DNA of 64,000 nt from Hydractinia symbiolongicarpus (lineage: Eukaryota; Cnidaria; Hydrozoa; Anthoathecata; Hydractiniidae), in NCBI RefSeq assembly GCF_029227915.1, contig NC_079878.1, forward strand, positions 16,556,001 through 16,620,000, in the 5' to 3' direction. The translations under genes and the position numbers were made by a program. Positions within the stretch are counted from its first letter, which is position 1, and the number at the start of each line of letters is the position of its first letter. Positions 52,956-64,000 of this stretch are shown in pieces. The notes beneath the pieces are model-generated. The model was not told the DNA's origin. It was given only the letters and a program-made list of their open reading frames with translations, and did no database searches.

Positions 52956-54019
52956 TTATTAAAATTTGCCTAGAGCATTTACATTCCTTTCTAAGCAGGT
53001 ATTTATTTTTATCTCACATCCTTGACATCCTATTAATTAAGAAAGAAGACTATAGCTGACTGGGTGGATAAATATAACTAAACATAGCTGATTTAATTGA
53101 CGGACTATGATATGGGCACAACTGTAGACGAGATACGTGCAAGTATGTTCCGTGTTTAAACTATTTCGGAACAATCGTTTTTAATAACAAATTAAAACAT
53201 AAGGAACGCTAGAGCAATTGAAATTCTTTCAGTACAAAAAAAAGGAAGTTGTCAATTTCTTAATAGTCGAATAGATGACATGTACCAAGGCTTTTAGTTA
53301 TTAATTTTTAGGTTCTAGATATAACCCTTACAGGAGTCTACATCTACAATTACCCAAAAATACTTAATGAAATTTTGTCCAAACAATATTTTCTTTCGCC
53401 AGTTAATGTGAAATAGTTATGGCTCTTTTGTTATTAATGTTTAAAAGGTGTGACCAGAAAATACTAAGATATCTTTATTCCACCTTACGACAAATATTCC
53501 AAGATTTGAGTGATAGGACAGACACTCAAAACTGTGACTAAAATGTATAAGCTCGTGCCAGCATAATGTAGACCTACCGCAAACCTTCTATTCAGATTTT
53601 GTGCCATGTGGGAATAGTGCAATCTTGAGCCGCATGTTTTAGAATTGAGCTGGATGGGACGACAACTTTTCTCTGTATATCTAAAATATCCCAGCTAATA
53701 CACGTTTCCCGAATTACGCGTTTTTTAAAATTATAGAATTTTAATGTTCTGACTTTAGGATCGTATTTAAATGATTGAATTAGTGTGAAATTAGACAAAA
53801 ATGAGACATTAGTTCGAGTTGAGGCGATTTTTTCTTCAGACTTCAGACAGTAATTGCTTATTATTGTCTGAGTTAGATAAAAATAAAAAATAAGAATTTC
53901 GGTTTAGTGTTCTTTTGATAATATAATTTACTAGCACTACTTTCGTTAACACTACAGGTCAACATTCAAAACAGTCCTGTTTAAAAATAGAAATATTCTA
54001 TGCAGAATTCGAAAGATTA
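52956..54019. other. Intergenic, no gene seen
   Basis: No supported coding, RNA or repeat feature; the open stretch at 53592-53798 has no domain. Confidence 0.4.
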
Positions 54020-54272
54020 AATTAAAACACTCGAAAGCTAAAATGTTGGTCGAAATGTTGGCCAACATGTTGGTTACCCAGCGCAAACCGACAAACATGC
54101 TACCAACATGCAAATTTTGGCGGAAATGCTGGCCAACATTTATTAAATATTTAATAAATGTTGACCAACATTTTTTGAGATTTTTTTTCTTCTTGAGCAT
54201 GTTGGCGCCTAACGCAAACCGGCCAACATGTTGGTCAAAATGTTGGCCAACATGTTGGCCGGTTTGCGCCCC
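54020..54272. mobile_element. MITE with TGTTGGCCAACA units
   Basis: Multiple copies of ATGTTGGCCAACAT pair across the element, including ATTTATTAAATATTTAATAAAT at its centre (about 54137-54158). The right end reads GGCCGGTTTGCGCCCC and the left GCGCAAACCGACAAACATG. The build is like the GGGGCAAATCG/TGTTGATCAACA element at 4246-4927. Confidence 0.55.
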
Positions 54273-54908
54273 CTTTACAGAATAATGTGTAAAGTTGAAT
54301 GTGCAACTAAAATTGAGTTACGGCGAATTTTGAAGTGAATTTTTCACCTAGCTAGCTAGCTAGCTAGCTAGCCAAGGATAGATTGGCTTTTGACGAGTTT
54401 TATATCGTCTCTTATCGACAATGTAGCTAGATAACTAGCCATGTTGAAGTAGCATCCAGACAGAATGTTGCTGAATCTGGTTATTTTAACGGAGTTAAAC
54501 TTGACATTGTTGTTATTTCTATCCTATGAAAATGTTTTTATCGATAAATGTATTGTACGAGTTAGATATATAATCATTTCCAATGCTTCTTGAAACTTGT
54601 TTTTTCGTGTTTGTTAACATTATAAGCTACCATTTTTCTTGACGACGGGCAATACCGCTCCATATCGACCCGCCGTAAAAACCCATATTGCCCGCTTGCA
54701 AAATCCAGACGGTTAACAAAAGACAAAAGAAGCCCTGCGGCTTAAAGATTTCCGCCATTAGCAATAAACTGAAAAAAGATATAAAATTGTGACATACATG
54801 TCACCCTTTTATAGCTATAATACATTATCTTTCACCAAAAATATCCAGCCTCAACAATTCCTCTTTAAATTAAAATTCATTGATAATTAATTAGTTCTGC
54901 TGAATATA
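54273..54908. other. Intergenic with a (CTAG)n run
   Basis: A CTAGCTAG run lies at about 54347-54373. A block at 54645-54705 repeats the GGGCAATA/TATTGCCC words of 48.8-49.3 kb. No gene. Confidence 0.5.
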
Positions 54909-54909
54909 G

Positions 54910-55776
<867 letters not shown>

Positions 55777-56674
55777 TCTTCCCAGGCAATATTAAAGATT
55801 CCGCCTTCGCCGGCAGAAATCAATAACGTACTTTTGTTATATTTAGTTCCTGAACAAGAAGTTCTAACTGAAATGTGTTAGCTGGACAAAATAGCAGTTC
55901 ATTTGTCTTGGCTTGGGGAAGTTGCGGGGAAGAATGTGAGCATTTTTTAATTAATGTTTCTTTGCTACAATTCTTTTCAATAAATGCTTAGTTTTAAAAA
56001 TAATACTCACAAGCATAGATTTACGGCTTTTTCACAGTAGACGTACGCATTTTGTAATTGTCAAATTTTACTTTTTAATGCTTACAACGGGTTCGCAATA
56101 GGTTTGCAACGGACTTAGGTTCTTATGTTATATTTAGATGGATAAAAAAAGCAAATTGTGATAATTCCTGCTGACCCCAGCAAGACGTATTTTTTTGTTA
56201 TTTCCTGGACCTTTGTAGGTCGTCTAGTTGATTGTTCCACAATGTTTACATCGCAGTAACTACGACTACCGCAATTTCAACGTTCCCCACCCACCCTACT
56301 CATCTACCAATTAAAACTTTCGCAGCCTTTGCGCTGCCGAGCATTTGTTCGGCGATGTTGTTTTGCCATTTCGGGAAGTGGTCAAAAACTGCCATTGTCC
56401 AAGAAATTTTAATCACAATGTTTAAACCCAATTTATAGCATAATTTAACACTTTTGAAAAGCACAAATTGAAATCATATGAATGAGTAAATATTGAACAG
56501 CTTGCCATTTTGATAATTAATTACATAAACTGATTCTTATGAATATATGTTTTTAGGCCGAGATAATGAAATTTAAAAAATATAATTATCCGTTGTCCTT
56601 ATAGTTCCTGAATTGCTGAATTTAGCTGTATTTGGAAACGGCAATAATCGTTTGTCTAACAGAATATCAAATAA
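55777..56674. other. Intergenic, no gene seen
   Basis: No supported feature; the open stretch at 56232-56438 has no recognisable domain. Confidence 0.4.
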
Positions 56675-57565
56675 TCTATATAATAATACGCCAGTTCCGT
56701 GTGTCTGTAACAGGCAAAGTGGATATGTTCATTTTCCTTTAATCTTACCGAAATTTTCTTTGAAGTAACCGAAAAATGCATGTCTAATATGCTAAATTTT
56801 CTGACGGTACGGCGCGACGTCAATAACACCACTTTAACGTCAATATCCTATATTAAATTAATGAAGCCGTTACAGTGCACTTAAAACTTTGAGGCCAAAT
56901 AACTTGGAAACGAGGTGGTGACGTCAATGATTTTTCACTGCGTGGGTAACTAGGGACCACCTGGGACCAATTTGGGTAAGTTTCCCAAACCTGGATCCCC
57001 GAATCCGTTTCGGAATGGACGGGTTGATGACGTCATCACAAAACCTTCAAATCCCAATATTTCTGCAACCGTTTGTCAAAAGTGCACGTTCCTATACATT
57101 TTCTTGATCAGCATTTCAAGATCTATATGATGAATGCAACGGGTGTACGAATTTGTGAAGAAATTTTTTTTGGAACTTTTGATAGGGACTTTGCTGACGT
57201 CAGCAAAATTTTAAAGCCCTTAAATCTCCTTAGGCGTTTGTCAAAAACATAGGATACTATACATTTTCTTGATCAGCGTTTCAAGATCTATACGATGAAG
57301 GCAACAGGTATACAAATTTCTAAAAAAAAGTTTTGGGGGTTTGACTGGCCATTGCTGACGTCAGCAAAATTTTAAAACCCTTATATCTCATTAACCGCTC
57401 ATCAAAAGCACATGATCATATACATTTTCTTGATCAGGAGTTTAAGCTCTACACAATAGAGGCAACGTGGAAACACAGTTCTACTTTTTTTTGTGGATGG
57501 GTTGCTGACGTCATCAAAATTTTTATTCTGCCTCAGTGGATTTTTCCACGGGCTTTATCGACTAA
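56675..57565 (+). mobile_element. Helitron, non-autonomous, unit 1 of a tandem array
   Basis: Starts TCTATATAATAATACGCC and ends GTGGATTTTTCCACGGGC-TTTATCGA-CTAA. 891 bp, no coding capacity. It contains three internal repeats of a block with TTTTCTTGATCAGC and TGCTGACGTCA. The next unit starts at the very next base. Confidence 0.85.
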
Positions 57566-57911
57566 TCTCTATAATAATACGCCAGTTCTGTCTGTCTGTG
57601 ACCACCTTTGACCAATTTGGGTAAGTTTCCCAAACCTGGGTCCCTGAATCCGTTTCGGGAATGGACGGGTTGATGACGTCATCAAAAAACTTCAAACCCT
57701 AATATCTCTGCAACCGTTTGTCAAAAATACACGATCCTATACATTTTCTTGATCAGCGTTTCAATACGATGAAGGCAACAGGCATACACATTTCTGAAAA
57801 AAAAGTTTTGTGTTCTGACATGTCTCTGCTGACGTCATCAAAATTTAAATGACGGTTATTTTTCTCTGTTATCCTGCCTAAGTGGATTTTTCCACGGGCC
57901 TTATCGACTAG
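57566..57911 (+). mobile_element. Helitron, non-autonomous, unit 2 of a tandem array
   Basis: Starts TCTCTATAATAATACGCC and ends at the same hairpin plus CTAG. 346 bp; relative to unit 1 it lacks most of the 5' half. It abuts unit 3 directly. Confidence 0.85.
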
Positions 57912-58635
57912 TCTCTATAATAATACGGAGCTTCTGTCTGTGACTTTTGCGAAGTGAATAAAATTTCTTTGATAAAGTCTATAAAACATCGTCTATAAAT
58001 TTGTTCTGTAAATTACCAAACTTTGACGTTAAATCAATATTGACGTCAAAGGAAAGTATATTAAGATTAGTGAAGCCAATGCATTGCACTTTTAAAATTA
58101 AGGCTTAATAACTTGGAAACGGGTGGAAATAACTGACGTCATCTCCTGCGTGGGTAACTAGGGACTACCTGGGACCAAGTTGGGTAAGTTTTCCAAACCT
58201 GGGTCACCAAATCCGTTTCGGAATGGACGGGTAAATGACGTCATAAAAAACCCTTTAAACCCAAATATCTCTGCATCTGTTTGTCTCAAGTACACGATCC
58301 TATACATTTTCTTGATCAGCGTTTCAAGATCTATACGATGAAGGCAATAGGTACACAAATTTCTTGAAAATAAATTTTTGGGTTTGACAGGCCATTGCTG
58401 ACGTCAACAACATTTTTAACACCTTATATCTCCTTAGGCTTTTGTCGAATACATATGATCCTATACATTATTGTAATCAACGTTTTAACCTTTACACGTT
58501 ATAGGCAACGAATAAACTAAACTTGGCCAATTTTTTTTGTACCTGCACTGTTGACGTCAGCAAAAAATCTAAAACAACCTATTTTTCCAATGTCCTTTTG
58601 CCTAAGTGGATTTATCCACGGGCTTTATCGACTAG
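57912..58635 (+). mobile_element. Helitron, non-autonomous, unit 3 of a tandem array
   Basis: Starts TCTCTATAATAATACGG and ends with the hairpin plus CTAG. 724 bp. Interior blocks match unit 1 but differ in sequence detail. It is followed directly by another TCTATATTATAATACTCG start at 58636. Confidence 0.85.
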
Positions 58636-58750
58636 TCTATATTATAATACTCGTATACGTCTGTCTGTCTGTTTGTCACTTAAAATGGTAGCGGCGGCTT
58701 CTTTAATCTTGCTAAGTCCTTGAAAAACCGGGGGTTCGAAATATTTAATT
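58636..58750 (+). mobile_element. Truncated Helitron start, unit 4
   Basis: TCTATATTATAATACTCG and GTCTGTCTGTCTG match the start of the 144 bp element at 52812, and AAATGGTAGCGG follows. The similarity fades near an ACCGGGGGTTCG at about 58720-58735, without the usual terminal hairpin. Confidence 0.5.
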
Positions 58751-59250
58751 TTGTTATATGTTAGTATGCTATTTGTTCCTATTCATTAGTTATAAAAGAA
58801 TAGTTATGGTTAACATTTTTTTAAAAATACACGTGTTATCAAAAACAAAATTTAAAAATCGTAAATCCTCCGTAAACACTACATATATTTGCCATCCCCC
58901 CCCCCTATTTTCAGGTCACCCGTAAAATTACAGAATGTACGAAACTACGGAAGTTTTGTTATATCAATCTGATATTTTATCTCACATGTTTAGTTTGAAA
59001 CTGTTTTGTCAAATTGCAACGGCCAATTTTGAAAAAATTCAGGATTAAGAAAATATTATCCTATCTTTGATGTTTTCTTTTAGTAAGAAAGAGAAAATAA
59101 GGTAATTATTCGCGATGTTGTTGTTCTTATTTTTCGGCCATTCCCAGCTTCATTGTTCTTAAAAACAGAGTGCATTTTATTCCACAGTTTCATTGCTGTC
59201 ACTGAAAAGCAATCTTCAGAGTTTTCTTAACCCTCAAGTTTACAGCACTT
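58751..59250. other. Intergenic, no gene seen
   Basis: No supported feature apart from a C9-10 homopolymer near 58900. Confidence 0.4.
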
Positions 59251-59256
59251 TTTTTA

Positions 59257-59450
59257 TGCCTCACTTTGTAATAATTGCCCCACGTTGTAATATCTGCCCC
59301 ACTTTTAAGTAAGTTGCCCCACTTTATAATATCTGCCCCACTTTGTATTAACTTTTGCCCCACTTTGAAATTCTTTGTTGCCTCACTTTGTAATTTTAGA
59401 AGCTGCCCCACTTTGTAATAATGTCTTTTGCCCCACTTTGCAATTTTTCG
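59257..59450 (+). repeat. Irregular array of TGCCCCACTTTGTAAT words
   Basis: Nine copies of (T)GCCYCACTTTGTAAT occur with spacing of 19-27 bases and a few substitutions. The spacers differ in sequence and length, so it is not a simple satellite. Confidence 0.8.
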
Positions 59451-60670
59451 TTTTTCGCATACTGCCCAGTATGCAATTCTTATGACGTCATCTTTTTTGA
59501 TGTTATCCGTGTTCTGGATGCCCTGTCTTGTTTATTGCGATGAAACGCGTGGGTCTCCTGGCTAGTAAATAAAATACGAGTTTAGAAAATAATTTCTATC
59601 TGTGGTCACTGTGAATTATAACGAAAAATAAACTGCCTGAAACAAATTAAAAATTGTGCAGCGCTCTCTCTATAAAAAGGTTGTTTAAAAACTTGGGACA
59701 ATTTAAAAAAATTAGGTAAGTTTACAGAAAGTGCTGCTAGCCAAAATATTGGCAAATTACGCCCTTGTGGAAAAAAAAAGTGAAAAAGATAGTGTGAAAT
59801 ACCTTAAGGGAAAAAATTATTACGCAAGAAAATATTGCGAAAATAAAAATTTCAGAATTAAATATTTACGATTTTTTCTAACATGGATTCGCAATGTTTA
59901 ATTCCGCAATCATTTCTTGCGCAAACTTTTCTTCCCTCAAGGTAACTCCACCAATAAATCTTTCCATTAATCTCTTTTGTCATAATTTAGGGGTAGGAAT
60001 AAAATTATAATATTATTATCAATTGTGTTCGCTTGCGTTATTTTTTGAAAACTAGATAAAACAATAATCACGTATTAACACATAAATACCTAGCTATATC
60101 ATCTTCTTCCTTTCTGTCTCTTGTAACTTTGTTTTTGCGCTGTGTTAAGAAAAGTATTTCAACAGGAAAATAGAAATAAACAGTTCTGTTGTTTAACATA
60201 TCCATACCCATGGGTAACCAAAAAATAAATATTTACCTAAAACAATATTTATTCGAAGCATGTACTTCAGAAATTCAATATACTGTCGGTTTATATCATT
60301 AATTAAAAAGGTCAGCTATCAAGAAAAGCTTATCAATAAATGTAGAGAATACGCTGAACATAAACCAATCTCGCGGGTATTATATGTAACTTCTAAGGTG
60401 GGCTCCTAATCGAACGGGTGTGGGCGGGAGAACGGTTTATTCCCGTGTCTTCATTTTACATAATATTCCCCTTAATAAAACAAGTGTGTTGTTAGTTTCA
60501 TGTTCTAACAATAAGCCTAACGAAAGTAATAACATTTCCTTGATAACAAGGATTTTATAGAAATATCTGGGTTAGTTTTGAGTTACGGCCAATATGCAAG
60601 GTTTAAGTCGTATGAGAACTAAAAATTTGATTTCTTAAACCAGTGTATTAACGCTGAGTCTTCTGGATAG
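59451..60670. other. Intergenic, no gene seen
   Basis: No supported feature. 59800-59940 contains inverted AAATATTGCGAAAA/TTTCTTGCGCAA-like words, weakly paired. Confidence 0.35.
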
Positions 60671-62830
60671 TCTCTATATTAATAATACCCATATCCCGTC
60701 TGTCTATTTGTAACGAATTGCAAAGGAGGGTTTTGAATTTTAAAAGTGCGAATTGAATGCGGGCAAAATAATTTACCTATAGAATATTTCATTAGGCTTG
60801 CTGATTGGTTTATTCACCTAAAAATTGACAGCTGCTAGTTAATAGAGAGCGGGAAACAAAATAAGGTCCTACATACGGTATAAAAGTTAGGTGCGTAGCA
60901 CATGACTACTTGCGGTATAATTCGGTGCATAGAGAGACAGAGAGACGACGGCTATTATTATAGAGACTAGCCTGGGGACCCGGCGTCCAAACGCAAAGCG
61001 ATTAATAAGAACCGTAAACTATGCCACACATTCAGGTGGAGTGCTTTAGTACAGGTATGTCGTAAATCGAGTAAAGCGCACACAAACTTTATAATCTTTT
61101 CGGTGTAATATTTTTTTTGAAAAATAACTTTCCACCACTTTAGCTGAAATAAAAACACATTTTTTAACTCATTACTACCCCGTCATAGCTAAAACAGTCG
61201 ACGAACCTTTTCATTTTTCGGATTGCTGGTGAAAGCTCCAAAATAAATGTTACTCCAGGTTGAGTGCTTAGTACAGGTAAACAGTCGCACATGCGTTTAG
61301 GTTTAATACCTGTTTTAAAAAACTGAATCTCAGAAGAACACAGGATACACTCTGTTATTAATCTCTTAATCTATTTATATTATTAAGTTTGAAAAATGGT
61401 AAAAATAATTACATTAATTCGAAAATAAATTAATTTATTAATTTTTATTAATCAATAAATAAGTTTCTCAATTAAACAACCCCCTGATTTCTAAAAACCG
61501 CAGAATGATTAAAGGAATATCGGTAGCCATATTGCGCATTTACACACAGACGGAATACGGCTATTATTTAGGAGACTAGTCGGTATCCCGTGGATTAATC
61601 CGTGGTTTCGCCCGTTCTTTTTTTTATCACTTTTCGTGTTTTCGTAACACGACTTTTTCTCTCTCGCACAAATAGACAGACGGAATACGGCTATTATTAA
61701 AGAGTCAAGCCGTTATTACTCCGTCATAGCAAAAACAATCAGTCAATATTATTTTCGTTAGGGTGTGAAAGTTAAAGAAATTCATTGTGACACCGGGCTG
61801 AGCGGTTAGTACAGGGAAACGGTTTTGTACGTGTATATAGGTGTAATACCCCTGGAAAAAAACTTTGTGGCAACTTCGGTTTAAATAAAAACACAGGGAA
61901 CAGCCTGTCGTTGACCCGTACAGCTAAAACAATCGCTCAGCCATTTTATTTCGCAGAAATGTTTTCAGGAAAACGATAAAATGTGTAGCTAGCTACCTAA
62001 CTGCATTTAGAGTAAGGGTAACTAAAGAGCTAACTGGATGGTGATGGATGAAAAAAGCCCTTATATTAAACTGAATAACACCCTTAAAAGAATAGAAATA
62101 AATAAGGCGAGCTAGCTAGCTGGTATTAGGATGTTTCCACAAAATTGGTGGTTTAAGATTTGTACGTGGCTAAAAAATTCACATGTTATTTACCTTAACA
62201 TGTGAAACATATAGAAAACAAATAGTACAAGATAAAAAGGTCAAACAGAAACCTACAAACCTTGCCCGAACACACCACTCCCAAATTCAAAATAGCCTTT
62301 GTTGCTTTAGACGTTTCTTTGTCGGCATGTCGAGGTCGCAATAATCTCGGATTTGTGTTTCAAAAAATCGGGCGTTGCGATTGCTACGTGCGGGCGATCA
62401 AAACTAAGTCGGTTAAAATACATCGCAATTGGTATTTTGGGCAGGTATAAAAATTTAGCGCGGCCGTGACACGACGCGTCTCTTGTGGACGGACAGACAA
62501 AATACGGCTATTATTAAAGAAACTGGTCGGTGGCCTGTGGAAAAATCCACGGGTTCGCATGTCCTTTATATTTACCCTTTGCAACTAAGAGGTTAGGATA
62601 TATCGCATTTGATATTTATGTTCCCGCAGCACATCTTTCTTACTCAGCGAGGGGTCCGCGCAGAGACAGAAAAAATACGGCTATTATTACAGAGAAGAAA
62701 GTAGTCAGTTATACCCTTAGAAAAACCCGGGGTCGCTCGTGTTTTATATATCACATTTCGTGTTTTCGTAACACGACATTTTTCTGGCGCACAAACAGAC
62801 AGACTGAATACGGCTATTAATCACCCAATT
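60671..62830. repeat. Nested mini-Helitron-like and dispersed repeats
   Basis: A forward start (TCTCTATATTAATAATACCC at 60671) and several reverse copies are present: ends near 60965, 61575-61702, 62515-62695 and 62696-62822, each with a GTGGA..TCCAC hairpin or its remnant and GACGGAATACGGCTATTATT. Between them, 60966-61345 and 61703-62470 carry the GCGCTTAGTACAGG family also seen at 23.7-24.6 and 32.9-34.2 kb. No gene. Confidence 0.6.
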
Positions 62831-63044
62831 CTTCTGAACCTATAGCCCTGATCGTTTGCGCGTTGCACTTAGATGCAATAGTCTGCTCCAGTGCTAGTAC
62901 TTACTATAGGACAGAAACTTTTGCGGCCAGAAATATTTTGCGAAAAAGATTATGCTTTTGAAAAAGATAAATCAGCAAAGAAAAAAACCTTTTCTTCCTT
63001 TGCGAAATTAAATTCTGTCACAATTTTAATTTCTCCCTATTAAA
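62831..63044. other. Intergenic, no gene seen
   Basis: Short AT-rich stretch without a supported feature. Confidence 0.4.
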
Positions 63045-63307
63045 GGGGGATTTTCACGAAGCGAATTGAACGGCGAATCGTATCTGAGCATGCGCAGTTT
63101 TGTTTGTGTTGATTTTGCATCGAAATATTCGTTTCGCTGAAAAGTAGAAACAGTTCCTACTTTTTCGCGGCTAAAGGTTTCTCTGCTAGTTTTTGACCAA
63201 TCAGAACGCGGTTAAGTAATGTAAACAATGAATTTGGCGCCTAATTTATTTTGTCGTGAAAATTAAAAAGCGAATTCGCCGTTCAATCCGCTTCGTGAAA
63301 ATCCCCC
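63045..63307. mobile_element. MITE, 263 bp, TTAA-flanked
   Basis: Terminal inverted repeats of about 33 bases start GGGGGATTTTCACGAAGCGA (63045) and mirror at 63275-63307 with one or two mismatches. TTAA lies at 63040-63043 and 63308-63311, one base off on the left. TTAA flanks suggest a piggyBac-like or similar source. It has no coding capacity. Confidence 0.75.
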
Positions 63308-63311
63308 TTAA

Positions 63312-64000
63312 GACCATCAAAGATTTTGCGTTCGTTGGAAGTTTTTCATGAGTAGAATGGCAAATAAAGACAGGAATTTTGTCCAAAGCAGTGTAGATTG
63401 GTTTTCAAAATAGTGTCATGACGTAAAGGGCGTATGTACAATAAGGATTTTAATTGTCTAAAACAGGAATACTATTATCTCTGAACTCTTTAGGTTGATT
63501 GTTATTTTATTCGTTGCCTGTGCTTTTCAGGCTAGCATCGACCTTATGTTGCATGATCTGACTTGGTTTTGGTCTTTGGTTAGTGAGAGAACCTTTTTTC
63601 GTCTCTTCTTTAAAGTGTTGACTTCAGATTCTTATTCATAATGTCATCATAAAATAAGAATTCCGTCATGATGCTTTCCTTCGGCTCGTGAAAAAAGTGC
63701 GCAACCCCTTTTTTTGTATCTCTTTAGTTTTTGTTTAACACCGTAGCAGGCATTAGCTAGAGTAGTACACCCTTATGCGTACAGTTTAGGTTTTCGACGG
63801 TCAAACCCCTATTAAAAAACGCTGCTTTTAGACCCCTAAAAAATCTGTGACGTCACGGATCTCATCATGCTTCAAATGAGTAAACAAGTCACGTGACATC
63901 AATGACGGCACACGACAAAAACTGACATCAACAAATCTGTTTGAGTAGGGGAAATTCCCTACTCAAATTGCGACCGCTGTTAGTTGAAGTCTGAATGTAC
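63312..64000. other. Window end, no gene; hairpin at 63941-63976
   Basis: No coding region is visible. TTTGAGTAGGG pairs with CCCTACTCAAA at about 63941-63968, followed by TTGCGA, echoing the hairpin just inside the Polinton right terminal repeat. Confidence 0.4.

Noticed and set aside
54043-54285. 80-codon frame with MLANMLV repeats
   Set aside because: It is the translation of the TGTTGGCCAACA repeats in a MITE, not a protein gene.
59199-59411. Minus-strand frame with KWGxLLKSGAD repeats
   Set aside because: It is the translation of the TGCCCCACTTTG word array and has no start context or homologue.
59257-59450. CRISPR-like repeat-spacer pattern
   Set aside because: Spacers are only 3-12 bases and irregular, there are no cas genes, and the context is eukaryotic.

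Overview
The window is AT-rich animal DNA built mostly from decayed transposable elements. The one convincing host-type gene is a small secreted cystine-knot protein of the DAN/gremlin type (51809-52186, minus). That gene, P elements with THAP domains, a Polinton, a PIF/Harbinger element, a Helentron and a CR1-like retroelement together point to an invertebrate metazoan, plausibly a cnidarian. This is inference, since no rRNA or mitochondrial marker is present.

Layout. 1-2700: a P-element transposase relic held in one frame but cut by three TGA codons. 2.6-5 kb: hairpins, a tRNA-like sequence and a Harbinger-type MITE. 5.2-23.4 kb: a PIF/Harbinger element whose transposase (minus) and MADF/Myb-like gene (plus) have interdigitated exons. 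Its transposase intron holds a 16.1 kb Polinton/Maverick (6854-22951) with 181-185 bp terminal inverted repeats and a GTACA target duplication. 23.4-25 kb: short Helitron-like repeats. About 25.1-32 kb: an autonomous Helentron relic (cysteine-protease-like region, HUH Rep, Pif1-type helicase, EEP endonuclease, RPA-like OB protein). 34.5-35.6 kb: candidate exons of a host or SWIM-type gene. 36.5-38.1 kb: a Mutator-like transposase relic. 38.4-40.95 kb: a second P element, with a THAP domain. 42.8-45.8 kb: a CR1-like non-LTR retroelement split precisely by an 872 bp Helitron. 46-51.8 kb: old repeats. 54.9-55.8 kb: an ~865 bp TATC satellite. 56.7-58.6 kb: three Helitrons abutting head to tail. 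59.2-63.3 kb: a degenerate 15-mer array, more Helitron-like repeats and a MITE.

The Polinton has a virus-like layout: genes on both strands, tiny gaps, ends of convergent genes overlapping, an AATAAA-type motif just before most starts, and strong hairpins at several gene ends. It encodes a major capsid protein (the only large gene still intact), a putative minor capsid protein, FtsK/HerA-type packaging ATPase, integrase, protein-primed DNA polymerase B, a possible ssDNA-binding protein, an HNH/zinc protein, a BRO-N-like domain, and several small membrane or basic proteins. No adenovirus-like protease was recognised. Polymerase, integrase and ATPase all carry stops, frameshifts or deletions, so the copy is a molecular fossil.
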